A stretch of DNA of 62,417 nucleotides from Bacillus thermozeamaize (GTDB taxonomy: Bacteria; Bacillota; Bacilli; ZCTH02-B2): positions 1 through 62,417 of the forward strand of contig LZRT01000097.1 in NCBI GenBank assembly GCA_002159075.1. The letters are read 5' to 3'. Each line of letters opens with the position of its first letter. The first letter of the stretch is position 1. Under the pieces are notes generated by a model, which was not told where the DNA came from, did no database searches, and worked only from the letters and a program-made list of their open reading frames with translations. The translations under genes were made by a program, and so were the position numbers. Below are positions 53,283 through 62,039 of the stretch, piece after piece.

Positions 53283-54323
53283 ATGAACTTGTACAAAAAG
53301 TGGCTCATTCTGGCCTGGATCTGTGGCCTGGCGGGCGTATTGCTGACGAGCGTCGTGATCAGCGTGTCCATTGGCAGCGCCCGGCTGCCTGTGGATGTGG
53401 TTTGGCGGATTCTCTTATTGAAGGCGGGCCTGTATCCGGACACCTTGGCTGATTGGCCCGCGTCGGCGGAGACGATTGTCTGGCAGGTCCGGCTGCCGCG
53501 GATTTTGCTGGCCATGCTTGTCGGCGCTGCTTTGGCAGTGGCTGGCGTAGGGTTTCAGGCCGTTTTGCGCAACCCTTTGGCTGATCCTTATATTCTCGGT
53601 GTGTCGTCGGGCGCCGCCTTGGGTGCGGCAGTGGTGATCGTCTTTGGCTGGCAGAGCTTGCTCGGCGAGTGGACCATTCCGGCGGTGGCATTTAGCCTGG
53701 GGCTTTTGACCCTGTTCCTGGTCTACCGGCTGGCGATGGTGGAACGGGGGGTGGCCATGGAGACGCTGCTGTTGTCAGGTGTGGTGGTACAGGCTTTTTT
53801 AGGCGCCTTGCTTTCCTTTTTTCTTTCGATTTCGGATGACCGGATGCAGCAGATCATATACTGGCTGATGGGCAGTTTTGCCTTGAAGGATTGGGTTTCT
53901 TCCTGGGTCGTCCTTCCTTTCCTGATGTTCGGCTGGCTTCTTTTGTTTGCGCTGAGCAATTCCCTGAACATCCTCTCGCTTGGCGAAGCGCAGGCAGCCC
54001 ACCTGGGGGTCTCGGTGGATCGGGTCCGCCTGTTGGTCCTGACCGCCTCCACCCTGATGACGGCGGCGGCCGTGTCCGTTTCGGGGACGATTGGCTTTGT
54101 GGGACTCGTCATTCCGCATATGATGCGTCTGCTCGTCGGCGCCGATCACCGGATCCTGATCCCCGTGTCCACGCTGGCGGGATCCATTCTGATGGTATGG
54201 GCAGATACGGCAGCCCGGATGGTTTTTTCCCCGCGCGAATTGCCGGTCGGCGTGATCACGGCTTTGTTGGGAGCTCCCTTTTTTGCCTACCTGCTGCGGC
54301 GGGTCCGGCGGCAGCGGGGGTAA
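53283..54323 (+). CDS. btuC: Corrinoid ABC transporter permease (FecCD family)
   Basis: A 346-residue membrane protein with about ten helices of the BtuC/FecCD type: RLPRILLAMLVGAALAVAGV, QAVLRNPLADPYILGVSSGAALGA and the GTIGFVGLVIPHMMRLLVG coupling region. Forms the channel of the BtuCD importer. The ATG follows the btuF stop by 10 nt. A pair of tandem repeats separates it from btuD. Confidence 0.92.
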   Translation: MNLYKKWLILAWICGLAGVLLTSVVISVSIGSARLPVDVVWRILLLKAGLYPDTLADWPASAETIVWQVRLPRILLAMLVGAALAVAGVGFQAVLRNPLADPYILGVSSGAALGAAVVIVFGWQSLLGEWTIPAVAFSLGLLTLFLVYRLAMVERGVAMETLLLSGVVVQAFLGALLSFFLSISDDRMQQIIYWLMGSFALKDWVSSWVVLPFLMFGWLLLFALSNSLNILSLGEAQAAHLGVSVDRVRLLVLTASTLMTAAAVSVSGTIGFVGLVIPHMMRLLVGADHRILIPVSTLAGSILMVWADTAARMVFSPRELPVGVITALLGAPFFAYLLRRVRRQRG

Positions 54324-54388
54324 TCCCGTCCGGTCAATGGGAGAGAGCCAATCGCGGCGAGTGGAAATCGCATGGCATCCGGAACCAG

Positions 54389-54432
54389 TCACAAGCAAGG
54401 CGCTCACAGTTCACAAGCAAGGCGCCCACAGT
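54389..54432 (+). repeat. Tandem 22-bp direct repeat between btuC and btuD
   Basis: Two adjacent copies, 54389-54410 and 54411-54432, start TCACAAGCAAGGCGC and differ at a single base. They lie in the 139-nt gap just before the btuD ribosome binding site. No coding function is apparent. Confidence 0.9.
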
Positions 54433-54462
54433 GTTCGATCGTGCGGAAAGGGGAGAGGCGAG

Positions 54463-55230
54463 ATGCTGTCCGTGGAGGGCTTGAGCAAGCGGTATGGGGA
54501 ACAGGTTGTCCTGCAGGACATTCAGTTTGAAGTGGGCAGAGGGGTGTTTCTCAGCATCCTGGGGCCGAACGGATGCGGAAAGAGCACGTTGATCCGGCTG
54601 TTGGCGGGGATTGAACGGCCCGATACCGGCCAGGTGAGGCTGGAGGGCAAGCCGGTGCTGGCTTATCGCCGGAAAGAATTGGCCAGGAAAGTGGCGGTGG
54701 TCCGCCAGGAAGGCCTGCCTCCTTTGCCCTTTTCGGTACAAGAGGTAGTGATGATGGGCCGGTTTGCCTATCAGAGATGGCTTCAGAGCCCCACGCCGGA
54801 GGATGAACGGGTGGTGGAGCAGATTCTGGAACAAACCGGGCTCATCCACCTGCGTCACAAACCCCTTGAGCAGCTCAGCGGTGGTGAGCGACAGCGAGCG
54901 GCCATTGCCCAGGCAATGGCCCAACAGCCCCGCCTGCTCCTCCTGGACGAGCCCACCACATTTCTGGATATCGGTTATCAAATCGCGCTGTTAAACCTGA
55001 TCCGCCAATGGCAGACGGGGTGTGGCCTGACGGTCATCGCCGTCCTGCACGACTTGAATCTGGCGGCCCTGTATAGCCAACAGCTGATCCTGATGCACCA
55101 GGGACGCGTCCGGTGCTTCGGTTCCTTGCAGGAGGTGCTGACTGAACCGCTGATTCGCGAGGTGTACGGGACCTCCCCGATTATCCTTCCCCATCCGCGG
55201 AAAGGGGTCCCCCAGGTGCTTTTGGCCTGA
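54463..55230 (+). CDS. btuD: Corrinoid ABC transporter ATP-binding protein
   Basis: A 255-residue ABC ATPase of the FecE/BtuD type. Walker A GPNGCGKST at 34-42, Q-loop VVRQEG, signature LSGGERQR, Walker B LLLLDEPTTFLD and switch His in AVLHDLN are intact. I chose the ATG at 54463 with GGGGAGAGG upstream; the longer frame reads across the tandem repeats and lacks family homology. It completes btuFCD and is followed by cobT after a repeat-containing gap. Confidence 0.92.
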   Translation: MLSVEGLSKRYGEQVVLQDIQFEVGRGVFLSILGPNGCGKSTLIRLLAGIERPDTGQVRLEGKPVLAYRRKELARKVAVVRQEGLPPLPFSVQEVVMMGRFAYQRWLQSPTPEDERVVEQILEQTGLIHLRHKPLEQLSGGERQRAAIAQAMAQQPRLLLLDEPTTFLDIGYQIALLNLIRQWQTGCGLTVIAVLHDLNLAALYSQQLILMHQGRVRCFGSLQEVLTEPLIREVYGTSPIILPHPRKGVPQVLLA

Positions 55231-55245
55231 GAAGGCCCGAAAAGT

Positions 55246-55295
55246 GAAAGCAGTAAAGTGATGGTTCGCAGAAAGCAGTCAAGTTTCGGTTCGCA
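55246..55295 (+). repeat. Imperfect tandem 25-nt repeat between btuD and cobT
   Basis: Two adjacent copies (55246-55270 and 55271-55295) share GAAAGCAGT, AAGT and GGTTCGCA, differing at four positions. It is the second tandem repeat in this operon and unrelated in sequence to the one before btuD. Confidence 0.8.
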
Positions 55296-55348
55296 TGCAA
55301 CATGATCCGGACAATGCCGGCAACAAGGACAGAGGAAGGAGAGAGCGG

Positions 55349-56428
55349 ATGTCGTTTCAGGAAGAGGTGCGACAGGGGATTCTGCCGCTGGATGAAGGAT
55401 CGATGCGGGAGGCCGCGCAGCGGCTGGATCAACTCACCAAACCCCCGGGCAGCCTGGGCCAACTGGAATCGCTGATCATCCGCTGGTGCGGGATCACCGG
55501 GGGAAAGATGCCCCGTCATCCGGCCAAAGGCGTGTTGTTGATGGCCGGGGATCACGGGGTGGTGTCGGAAGGCGTGACGCCCTATCCGCAGACGGTGACA
55601 GCCCAGATGGTCCAGAATATTCTCGCGGGAGGGGCGGCCATCAATGCGGTGGCAAGGGCTGTCCGCGCCCAGGTGACGGTGGTGGATGTGGGCGTCTGCC
55701 AGGAACTGCCGGAGCATCCCCGTTTATGGCGGCAGAAGGTGCGTCCGGGGACGGCCAATCTGATGCGGGCGCAGGCCATGACATTGGAGGAAGCGGAGCA
55801 AGCGGTTCGTGTCGGGATCAACGCGGCCTGCCGGCTGGCTGAGACGGGCGTTCAAGTTTTGGCTCTGGGAGAGATGGGGATTGGCAATACGACGCCCAGT
55901 TCCTGCCTGCTGGCGGCCTTGACCGGGTTGCCGGCCGAGCAGGTAGTGGGCATGGGAACCAGCATGGATGAAAGGACCTACCGCCGTAAAGTGACTGTGG
56001 TCAAGGAGGCGCTGCGATTTCACCGGCTGGAAGGTGGCGTGGGCAAGGATGATCTCCTGCACGTGATGGCCTGTGTCGGCGGACTGGAAATTGCCGCTCT
56101 GGCCGGGGCGGTCATTGGTGCGGCCCGGGCACGGATTCCCGTCGTTTTGGACGGGTTCATCGTCACTGTGGCGGGCCTTTGGGCTGTCCGGTTTTGTCCG
56201 CCTGTCAAGCCCTATCTGTTCACCTCGCATGTCTCGGCGGAAAAAGGGCACCAGATCGCCTTGGACCTGCTGGACCAGCGGGCGCCGCTCCACTTCCAGA
56301 TGCGGCTTGGTGAAGGGACAGGGGCAGGGATGATGCTGTCCGCCTTTGATGTGGCGGCTGAGGTGCATTGGGGAATGGCCACGTTTGCCGAAGCCGGCGT
56401 GGACAACCGGAAGGGAGAGGGTGCGTGA
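55349..56428 (+). CDS. cobT: Nicotinate-nucleotide-dimethylbenzimidazole phosphoribosyltransferase
   Basis: A 359-residue CobT enzyme that makes alpha-ribazole phosphate for the lower ligand of cobalamin. Family segments: LTKPPGSLGQLESL, GDHGVVSEGVTPYPQTVTAQMV, GEMGIGNTTPSSCLLAALTG, and the C-terminal FTSHVSAEKGHQIALD and LRLGEGTGAGM-type region (MRLGEGTGAGMM here). I chose the ATG at 55349, with AAGGAGAGAG upstream. Its stop overlaps the cobU start by one base. Confidence 0.95.
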   Translation: MSFQEEVRQGILPLDEGSMREAAQRLDQLTKPPGSLGQLESLIIRWCGITGGKMPRHPAKGVLLMAGDHGVVSEGVTPYPQTVTAQMVQNILAGGAAINAVARAVRAQVTVVDVGVCQELPEHPRLWRQKVRPGTANLMRAQAMTLEEAEQAVRVGINAACRLAETGVQVLALGEMGIGNTTPSSCLLAALTGLPAEQVVGMGTSMDERTYRRKVTVVKEALRFHRLEGGVGKDDLLHVMACVGGLEIAALAGAVIGAARARIPVVLDGFIVTVAGLWAVRFCPPVKPYLFTSHVSAEKGHQIALDLLDQRAPLHFQMRLGEGTGAGMMLSAFDVAAEVHWGMATFAEAGVDNRKGEGA

Positions 56429-57069
56429 TGTTCTGCCTGATCACAGGCGGCGCCCGATCCGGCAAAAGCAGGTATGCTGAGCGGTTGATGGTTGAGTTGG
56501 TGCGGGGAAAACGGGAGAAGGGGGACGGCGGGGGAGAGGTCGTGTATGTGGCCACCGCCCAAGCTCTGGATGAGGAAATGGCGGATCGCATCCGCCGCCA
56601 CCGCCAGCGGCGGCCGCCTGACTGGGAAACGGTCGAATCGCCCATGGCGCTTTTTTCCACCCTGCGCGAGCTGGCGGCACGGAAAGTCCCGCCGGCCGGC
56701 GTCCTGGTGGACTGCGCCACGCTGTACTGGAGTAACCGCCTCCTGGCGGTGGCCGCGCCGGAGGAGTCAGGGTCGGCTCAACAACTGGATAGCTTGGCAA
56801 GAATGGAACTGGCAAGCCTGGAAGCAGATCTGGAAGAGGAGATGCGCAGCTTCGGCGAGCAGCTGTCACGCATACCTTATCATTTGATCATCGTCACCAA
56901 TGAGGTGGGCTGGGGGGTGGTTCCTGAAACGCCGCTTGGAAGGGCATACCGGGATCTGGCGGGGCGATGCAACCAGCTTTTGGCCAGCCTGGCTGACCAG
57001 GTGATCCTGATGGTATCCGGCATACCGGTCTGCATCAAACCTGAAACCGGTTATTCTGCCCATAAGTAG
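56428..57069 (+). CDS. cobU: Adenosylcobinamide kinase / adenosylcobinamide-phosphate guanylyltransferase
   Basis: A 213-residue bifunctional enzyme of the nucleotide-loop pathway. P-loop GGARSGKS at 7-14; the guanylated histidine is probably His58 in RIRRHRQRRP; VTNEVGWGVVPETPLGRAYRDLAGRCNQ is the typical C-terminal block. It is about 30 residues longer than the Salmonella protein, with insertions rich in Gly/Lys near residue 30. The ATG overlaps the cobT stop (TGATG). Confidence 0.94.
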   Translation: MFCLITGGARSGKSRYAERLMVELVRGKREKGDGGGEVVYVATAQALDEEMADRIRRHRQRRPPDWETVESPMALFSTLRELAARKVPPAGVLVDCATLYWSNRLLAVAAPEESGSAQQLDSLARMELASLEADLEEEMRSFGEQLSRIPYHLIIVTNEVGWGVVPETPLGRAYRDLAGRCNQLLASLADQVILMVSGIPVCIKPETGYSAHK

Positions 57070-57144
57070 GATGCAGCATTTCCCGCAAGATTTCCTCAGG
57101 ATTTCCCGCAGAAACGAAACTTGCGGCAAAGAGGGAATGAGAAG

Positions 57145-58215
57145 GTGGATGGGGATTTTTCGGCTTGGTTTTTGTCAACAATAACACCCGGCCTGGTGTG
57201 GACGGATGGGGATGATTGGGCTGACTGGGTCGGCTGGTTGCCGTCCGCTGCCGGGATGGTGGCGGCAGCCGGCCTGCTTCTGGATGCGGTGCTGGGCGAT
57301 CCGGTTCGCCCCACCCATCCGGTGGTGCTCATCGGCAACGTGATCCGCTGGCTCGATCGGCTGCTGAACCGGCCGGGCTGCCGGGAGTGGCTTGCCAGGC
57401 TGGCCGGGATGGTTCTCGTTGGAACGGTGCTTTTGCTCGTATGCCTTGTTTCGCTGGGACTGGTGTGGATCAGCGGGCAGATCAGTCCCTGGTTGGCTTA
57501 CGCCGTATCGGTGTGGGGGGTCTATGTCTCAGTGGCGCCACGCGAGCTGGCGCGGGCGGCAGAGGCTGTCCGGCGTCCGCTGGTGGAGGCAGGACCCGCA
57601 GGCCTTGTGAGGGCGCGGGAACATGTCGGAAAGATTGTTGGGCGCCAGACGCAGCACATGGACGAGCGGGAAGTCATCCGGGCGACGGTTGAGACGGTGG
57701 CGGAAAATGCGGTGGATGCCTTGGTGGCACCGGTGATGTACGGATTGCTTTTTGGTATGCCGGGGGCACTGGTGTACCGGGCGATCAACACGCTGGATTC
57801 GATGCTCGGGTATAAAAATGAGCGGTATCGGTATTTCGGCTGGGCAGCCGCCCGCTTGGATGACCTGGCCAACTGGCTGCCTGCCCGCCTGACCGGCTGC
57901 ATGTTGCTGGGGGCCGGCGCTGTCCGCAGGCTGGATGTAAAGGGCGGTTTCTTTGCCTGGATGCGGGACGCGTCGGCCCATCCCAGTCCGAACAGCGGCA
58001 TTCCCGAGGCGGTCGTGGCGGGGCTGCTCGGCGTTCGCCTGGGGGGAATCAACTGGTATCACGGCCGGCCGGTTCAGCGGGCCTATCTCGGTCAAGCGAA
58101 GCGTCCGATACAGGCGGATGACATTGTATTGGCACAGCGGCTGCTGCTGGATCTCGCCCTTGCCTGCGGCGCGGTGTCCGTGGCTTACGGACTCCTGCGG
58201 CTCCTGGTGAGCTGA
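57145..58215 (+). CDS. cbiB: Adenosylcobinamide-phosphate synthase
   Basis: A 356-residue polytopic membrane enzyme attaching the aminopropanol arm (as its phosphate) to adenosylcobyric acid. Typical segments: LLLDAVLGDPVRPTHPVVLIG, ATVETVAENAVDALVAPVMYGL, AINTLDSMLGYKNERYRYFGWAAARLDDLANWLPARL, and DASAHPSPNSGIPEA. Start is GTG at 57145 with GAGGG about 9 nt upstream; a TTG at 57121 is also in frame. The 75-nt gap after cobU holds nothing recognisable. Confidence 0.93.
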   Translation: MDGDFSAWFLSTITPGLVWTDGDDWADWVGWLPSAAGMVAAAGLLLDAVLGDPVRPTHPVVLIGNVIRWLDRLLNRPGCREWLARLAGMVLVGTVLLLVCLVSLGLVWISGQISPWLAYAVSVWGVYVSVAPRELARAAEAVRRPLVEAGPAGLVRAREHVGKIVGRQTQHMDEREVIRATVETVAENAVDALVAPVMYGLLFGMPGALVYRAINTLDSMLGYKNERYRYFGWAAARLDDLANWLPARLTGCMLLGAGAVRRLDVKGGFFAWMRDASAHPSPNSGIPEAVVAGLLGVRLGGINWYHGRPVQRAYLGQAKRPIQADDIVLAQRLLLDLALACGAVSVAYGLLRLLVS

Positions 58216-58217
58216 CG

Positions 58218-59039
58218 GTGGGTGAAATGGTGATGGGTGTGAAAAAAATGCTGGCCTCTCTGACGGTTGCCTGGCTGTTCCTGACGCGCATACCCCTTCC
58301 CGGCTGGTGGAGCGGATGGGCCGGTGCCCAGCAGGTGGCGTTTTATCAGACAGTTCCCTTCTTTCCCTTGGTTGGCCTGGCGCTCGGCGGATTGCTCTGG
58401 CTGGCTGACCTGGGAGTCAGCCAAGTGTTTTCGCCGCTTCTTTCTTCCCTCATCCTTGTCGTTCTCCTGGTCGTCATGACGGGAGGATTGCATCTGGACG
58501 GCTGGATGGACACGGCGGACGGCCTCTTGAGCGGCCGGGATCGCCAGAGAATGTTGGAGATCATGAAAGACAGCCGAGTGGGCGGACTGGGAGCGCTGGC
58601 TCTGGTCTGCCTCTTGTTGTTGAAATGGGGGGGACTTGCTGAATTGACCGAAGGACGCGGCCCGTTGCTGCTGATCATGCCGGTGGCGGGAAGGGTGGCG
58701 ATGATGGGCTGCATCCTCTTCTGGCCGGATGCCCGGCAGGGAGGCGGATTGGGGAGTCTCTTCCACCAGGCAAATGTGAAAAGCGAAAGGGAGCGTAGGC
58801 GGTGGCGGTTTTCCGTCTGGTGTTCCATGCTGGTCATCAGTCTTCTGGTGACGGCTTGCTGCGGGGGGCGCGGCCTGCTGGTCATGTGGCTGGCTGTCCT
58901 GATCGGATGGGCCTGGGCCAGGCGTGTGGCGCGCCGTCTGGGAGGGCTGACAGGGGATGTCTTTGGCGCGGTGAACGAACTGGTGGAGGTGGTGGTTGTC
59001 TATACGTACCTGGCCGCAAGACTATTGCTATCAATTTGA
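58218..59039 (+). CDS. cobS: Adenosylcobinamide-GDP ribazoletransferase (cobalamin synthase)
   Basis: A 273-residue membrane protein that joins adenosylcobinamide-GDP and alpha-ribazole, completing the nucleotide loop. The catalytic region GGLHLDGWMDTADGLLSGRDR and MKDSRVGGLGALAL is intact, with hydrophobic helices around it. The GTG at 58218 begins 2 nt after cbiB; ATGs at 58227, 58233 and 58248 are alternatives and the start is not settled by the ribosome binding site. Confidence 0.93.
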   Translation: MGEMVMGVKKMLASLTVAWLFLTRIPLPGWWSGWAGAQQVAFYQTVPFFPLVGLALGGLLWLADLGVSQVFSPLLSSLILVVLLVVMTGGLHLDGWMDTADGLLSGRDRQRMLEIMKDSRVGGLGALALVCLLLLKWGGLAELTEGRGPLLLIMPVAGRVAMMGCILFWPDARQGGGLGSLFHQANVKSERERRRWRFSVWCSMLVISLLVTACCGGRGLLVMWLAVLIGWAWARRVARRLGGLTGDVFGAVNELVEVVVVYTYLAARLLLSI

Positions 59040-59060
59040 TGAGAAGAAGGGGGCGGGGTG

Positions 59061-60176
59061 ATGCTGGAATGGCTGGGCCATGGCGGTGACTGGGTGACAT
59101 TTGCGGAGCGTTATCCGGAGCAGGTGGCGAACGGGATTGACTTCAGCGCAAACATCAATCCGCTGGGACCGCCGGCGGCGGTCCGCCATCTCTGGAAGGA
59201 ACTGATCCCCTTCCTCTCCCGCTATCCTGATCCGAGACAACGGCGACTTCGGGAACAGCTGGCTGAAAAACATGGGGTCTCTCCCCAGATGCTCCTGGTC
59301 ACCAATGGCGGAGCGGAGGCGATTGACCTGCTCGTCCGGGCCATTCGTCCCGCCAGAGTCGGGGTGATTGAACCCTGTTTCTCGGAGTACCGGCAGGCCG
59401 CGGCACGGGCCGGAGCGGAAGTGGTCCGGCGAATGGTGCCGGATTCCGCGGAAGGCTTTGCCATCCCTTATTCTCTGGCGGAACAGCTCATCCGTGAGGT
59501 GGATCTGCTCATTCTCGGGAATCCGAACAACCCCACCGGCGCGCTGTGGGAGCGGAGCCAGTTGCTGGCATTGGCCGAGCAGGCCGGCCGGCGCAATTGT
59601 CATCTTTTGCTGGATGAAGCCTTTCTCGACTTTTTGCCGCAAGAGGAGCATCTCAGCATGATGGCCGCTGTTCCCCGGCTGCCCAATGTCGCGGTGGTCC
59701 GATCGATGACCAAAATGTATGCCGTGCCCGGACTCCGCTTGGGATATTTGGCGGCCAACAGGCGACTGGCGGAACGTTGCCGGCAGTTGCAACCCCCCTG
59801 GAGCGTCAACGGGATTGCCGAGCAGATCGGGCGGCTGCTGGTGCAAGACGAGGATTTTGTCCGAAGGACAAGGCAATGGCTGGCACAGGAGCGAAGATGG
59901 TTGACTGCAGCGCTGGAAAACCTGGCAAATGGGGAAGGGGTTCGTCTGGTGCCGATGGAGGCTGCGGTGAATTATCTTCTATTGAGGCTGGAATTTCCGG
60001 GTTGGACCGATCTCCGCCTGCAAAGCCGGCTGGCAGAGGAGGGGATCTTTATTCGGGCTTGCCGGACGTTTGCCGGGATGGGTGAGCGGTACGTCCGCAT
60101 CGCTGTCCGGTCGCGGGAGGAGAACCGGCGACTGATCCAGGCGATGGAACGAATGGACTGGGAAGAAACGCAGTAA
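59061..60176 (+). CDS. cobD: L-threonine-O-3-phosphate decarboxylase
   Basis: A 371-residue PLP-dependent class I/II aminotransferase-fold enzyme giving aminopropanol phosphate for CbiB. Segments: FSANINPLGPP, LVTNGGAEAIDLL, LGNPNNPTGALW, LLLDEAFLDF and the PLP lysine Lys218 in RSMTKMYAVPGLRLGY. The N-terminal FSANINPLG is characteristic of this enzyme rather than histidinol-phosphate aminotransferase. I chose the ATG at 59061, preceded by GGGGGCGGGGTG. Confidence 0.92.
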   Translation: MLEWLGHGGDWVTFAERYPEQVANGIDFSANINPLGPPAAVRHLWKELIPFLSRYPDPRQRRLREQLAEKHGVSPQMLLVTNGGAEAIDLLVRAIRPARVGVIEPCFSEYRQAAARAGAEVVRRMVPDSAEGFAIPYSLAEQLIREVDLLILGNPNNPTGALWERSQLLALAEQAGRRNCHLLLDEAFLDFLPQEEHLSMMAAVPRLPNVAVVRSMTKMYAVPGLRLGYLAANRRLAERCRQLQPPWSVNGIAEQIGRLLVQDEDFVRRTRQWLAQERRWLTAALENLANGEGVRLVPMEAAVNYLLLRLEFPGWTDLRLQSRLAEEGIFIRACRTFAGMGERYVRIAVRSREENRRLIQAMERMDWEETQ

Positions 60177-60427
60177 ATGAAACGAACATGGGAACGTGCG
60201 GGCGGAAAAAGCGGGAGGATGGAGCGAGCAGCAACAAAGGACGATTCAGAAACTGGGGATGATAAAGAGGCTGGGGATTATAATGGTAGAGAGGCATGGC
60301 AGGATGCTATCAGGAACCTGCGAGGGTTGGCGAGGAGCCAGCCGTGCAGTGAAGCCGGCGGCCGGGAGTGTATGGGTTGCATATGGTTGCATGACCCAAT
60401 GAAAAGCGGTGAAAAGGAGGAAGTCAA
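60177..60427 (+). other. Intergenic stretch before the second PduO gene
   Basis: This 251-nt stretch holds an ATG directly after the cobD stop with an open frame of 96 codons that overlaps the next gene, but its composition (charged, no family resemblance) and lack of ribosome binding site argue against a gene. An AAAAGGAGG at the end serves the second PduO. I see no promoter, terminator or riboswitch in it. Confidence 0.5.
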
Positions 60428-61027
60428 ATGGTCCGATTGTACACACGGGGCGGCGATCAGGGAATGACAGGCGTGATCGGCGGCCGCGTCCCCAAAGACA
60501 GTGTCCGTGTCGAGGCGTACGGCACAGTGGATGAGGTCAATTCTTTTCTGGGGCTGGCCATTGCCCAGCTGGACGATGAAAAGTTTGCGGATCTGAAAAA
60601 GGATTTGCTGACGATTCAGCACGAGCTGTTTGACTGCGGAGCGGATCTGTCGCTCGTGATGAAGGAAGAAAAGAAGGAGGACGATGGGACACCGGCTGCA
60701 CCCAAATACACGTACAGAGTCACAGCCGAAATGGTCCAGCGGCTGGAGTCGTGGATTGACCGGTACCATGCCGAAGCGCCGGAGATTCGCCGGTTCATCC
60801 TCCCAGGGGGATCGCCCGCCTCCGCCTATCTGCACGTCTGTCGTGTCCTGACCCGCCGGGCAGAGCGGCGGGTGGTGACCCTGGCGAAAGAGGAGCCGAT
60901 CAATTTGGAGGTGAGACGTTATCTCAACCGCCTGTCCGACTTCTTTTTCGCCGTCGCCCGCTGCGCCAATGCCAGGGAAGGTGTTCCCGATGTGGAGTAT
61001 GCACGCAGCGGCGAGGTGTTTCGATAG
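60428..61027 (+). CDS. pduO: PduO-type cob(I)alamin adenosyltransferase (copy 2)
   Basis: A 199-residue PduO-family enzyme. YTRGGDQGMTGVIGG, VEAYGTVDEVNSFLG, LPGGSPASAYLHVCR, TRRAERR and LNRLSDFFF cover the ATP and corrinoid sites. Compared with copy 1 it has an extra Lys/Glu-rich insertion (KEEKKEDDGTPAAPKY) near residue 80, as found in many stand-alone PduO proteins. AAAAGGAGGAAG precedes the ATG. It is the last gene of the second B12 operon; a terminator follows. Confidence 0.94.
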   Translation: MVRLYTRGGDQGMTGVIGGRVPKDSVRVEAYGTVDEVNSFLGLAIAQLDDEKFADLKKDLLTIQHELFDCGADLSLVMKEEKKEDDGTPAAPKYTYRVTAEMVQRLESWIDRYHAEAPEIRRFILPGGSPASAYLHVCRVLTRRAERRVVTLAKEEPINLEVRRYLNRLSDFFFAVARCANAREGVPDVEYARSGEVFR

Positions 61028-61086
61028 GGAATAACCATAAAAAAGAAGTGGTTGGAATCGGTTTCGATTGCGGGATGAGGCGTGAG

Positions 61087-61126
61087 GGGCTGCCTGGGCA
61101 ACAGCGATTGGGGGCAGCCCTTTTTT
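61087..61126 (+). terminator. Terminator of the second cobalamin operon
   Basis: GGGCTGCC (61087-61094) pairs with GGCAGCCC (61113-61120), followed by six T. It lies 6 nt from the end of the minus-strand permease fragment. Confidence 0.88.
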
Positions 61127-61131
61127 CAATA

Positions 61132-62039
61132 TTATTGTCCTGGAACGAGAAAGTGGATGCTTTCCAACTCATGGGGTGCCACGCCGATCAATAGAAAATA
61201 TGGAACAAGCGCGATAAACATCACGGGCGAAATATAGTTTTGAGCCTCTTTAAAGGTGTTGCTCAGAATGCTGATCATCATCTGAATCGTGGCAAACAGG
61301 ATGGCAAAAAAGACGATGCCCACAACCGTTGAGAAGAAGATCAGAAGGGTTTGACTTCCGTAATCAAGTTCGGCTGCCAGTTTGGTGGTCACGGTTTTGG
61401 TGATCAGGACAAAAGCCGCAATGGCGAAGATCCCGCTGACCGTTCCGAGCGTGGAGATGGTGAGCCATTTCGCCAGAATCAGTCTCTTTCTGCTGACTGG
61501 TGTGATCAAAAGCGCTTCCATTGTTTTTCGCTCTTTTTCCCCCGCGAAAAGATCCACAGCGGAAGAGAATCCTCCCAGCATGACCGACATCACGATGATG
61601 AGCGGAAACAGAACCGAGAGCAAAAGGATGGAGGCTTCATCGTTTTCAGATAACGCTTTGACTTGTATGGCAAAAGGCTTGACTTGGTTTGGATCGATGC
61701 CAGCTTTGCCCAGGCGGTCTGCCACGATGGCTTCCTCTTTCGCCGTCAGTTCTTGGAGAAACAAATCCATGGCCCGGGATACCTTCATGCTGGATTGTTC
61801 CGCATAAATCGTGATGGCGGCCGGCACGCCTTGGTTCAGTTTGTCCGCAAAGGCGTCGGAAAGCTCCAGTGCCATTTGTACTTCGCCGGCTTCTGCCGCC
61901 GCTTTTGGATCGGCTGTTTTGACCAACGTCACGTGTTGCAGTGAAGAGAGCCATGCCATCGTCGCCGCATCCGTAGCCCGCGAAACGCCCACGGTGGCTT
62001 TTTCGATGTTTTCTTCGGACTGAAAGAAGAGATGCTCGT
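61132..62039 (-). pseudogene. ABC-2 type permease fragment (NatB-like)
   Basis: About 300 codons of an ABC-2 export permease of the NatB (sodium efflux) type: an external domain, then AGEKERKTMEALLITPVSRKRL and about five helices. The N-terminal first helix and start are missing because an IS200/IS605-type element joins at 62040. The C-terminus stops early: after HFLVP the frame ends in GQ and a stop, where family members continue for about 45 residues. The visible ATG at 62046 lies within the element's edge. It is therefore a double-truncated remnant. Confidence 0.75.

Noticed and set aside
60177-60467. 96-codon open frame directly after cobD
   Set aside because: No ribosome binding site, no recognisable domain, and it overlaps the true PduO start.
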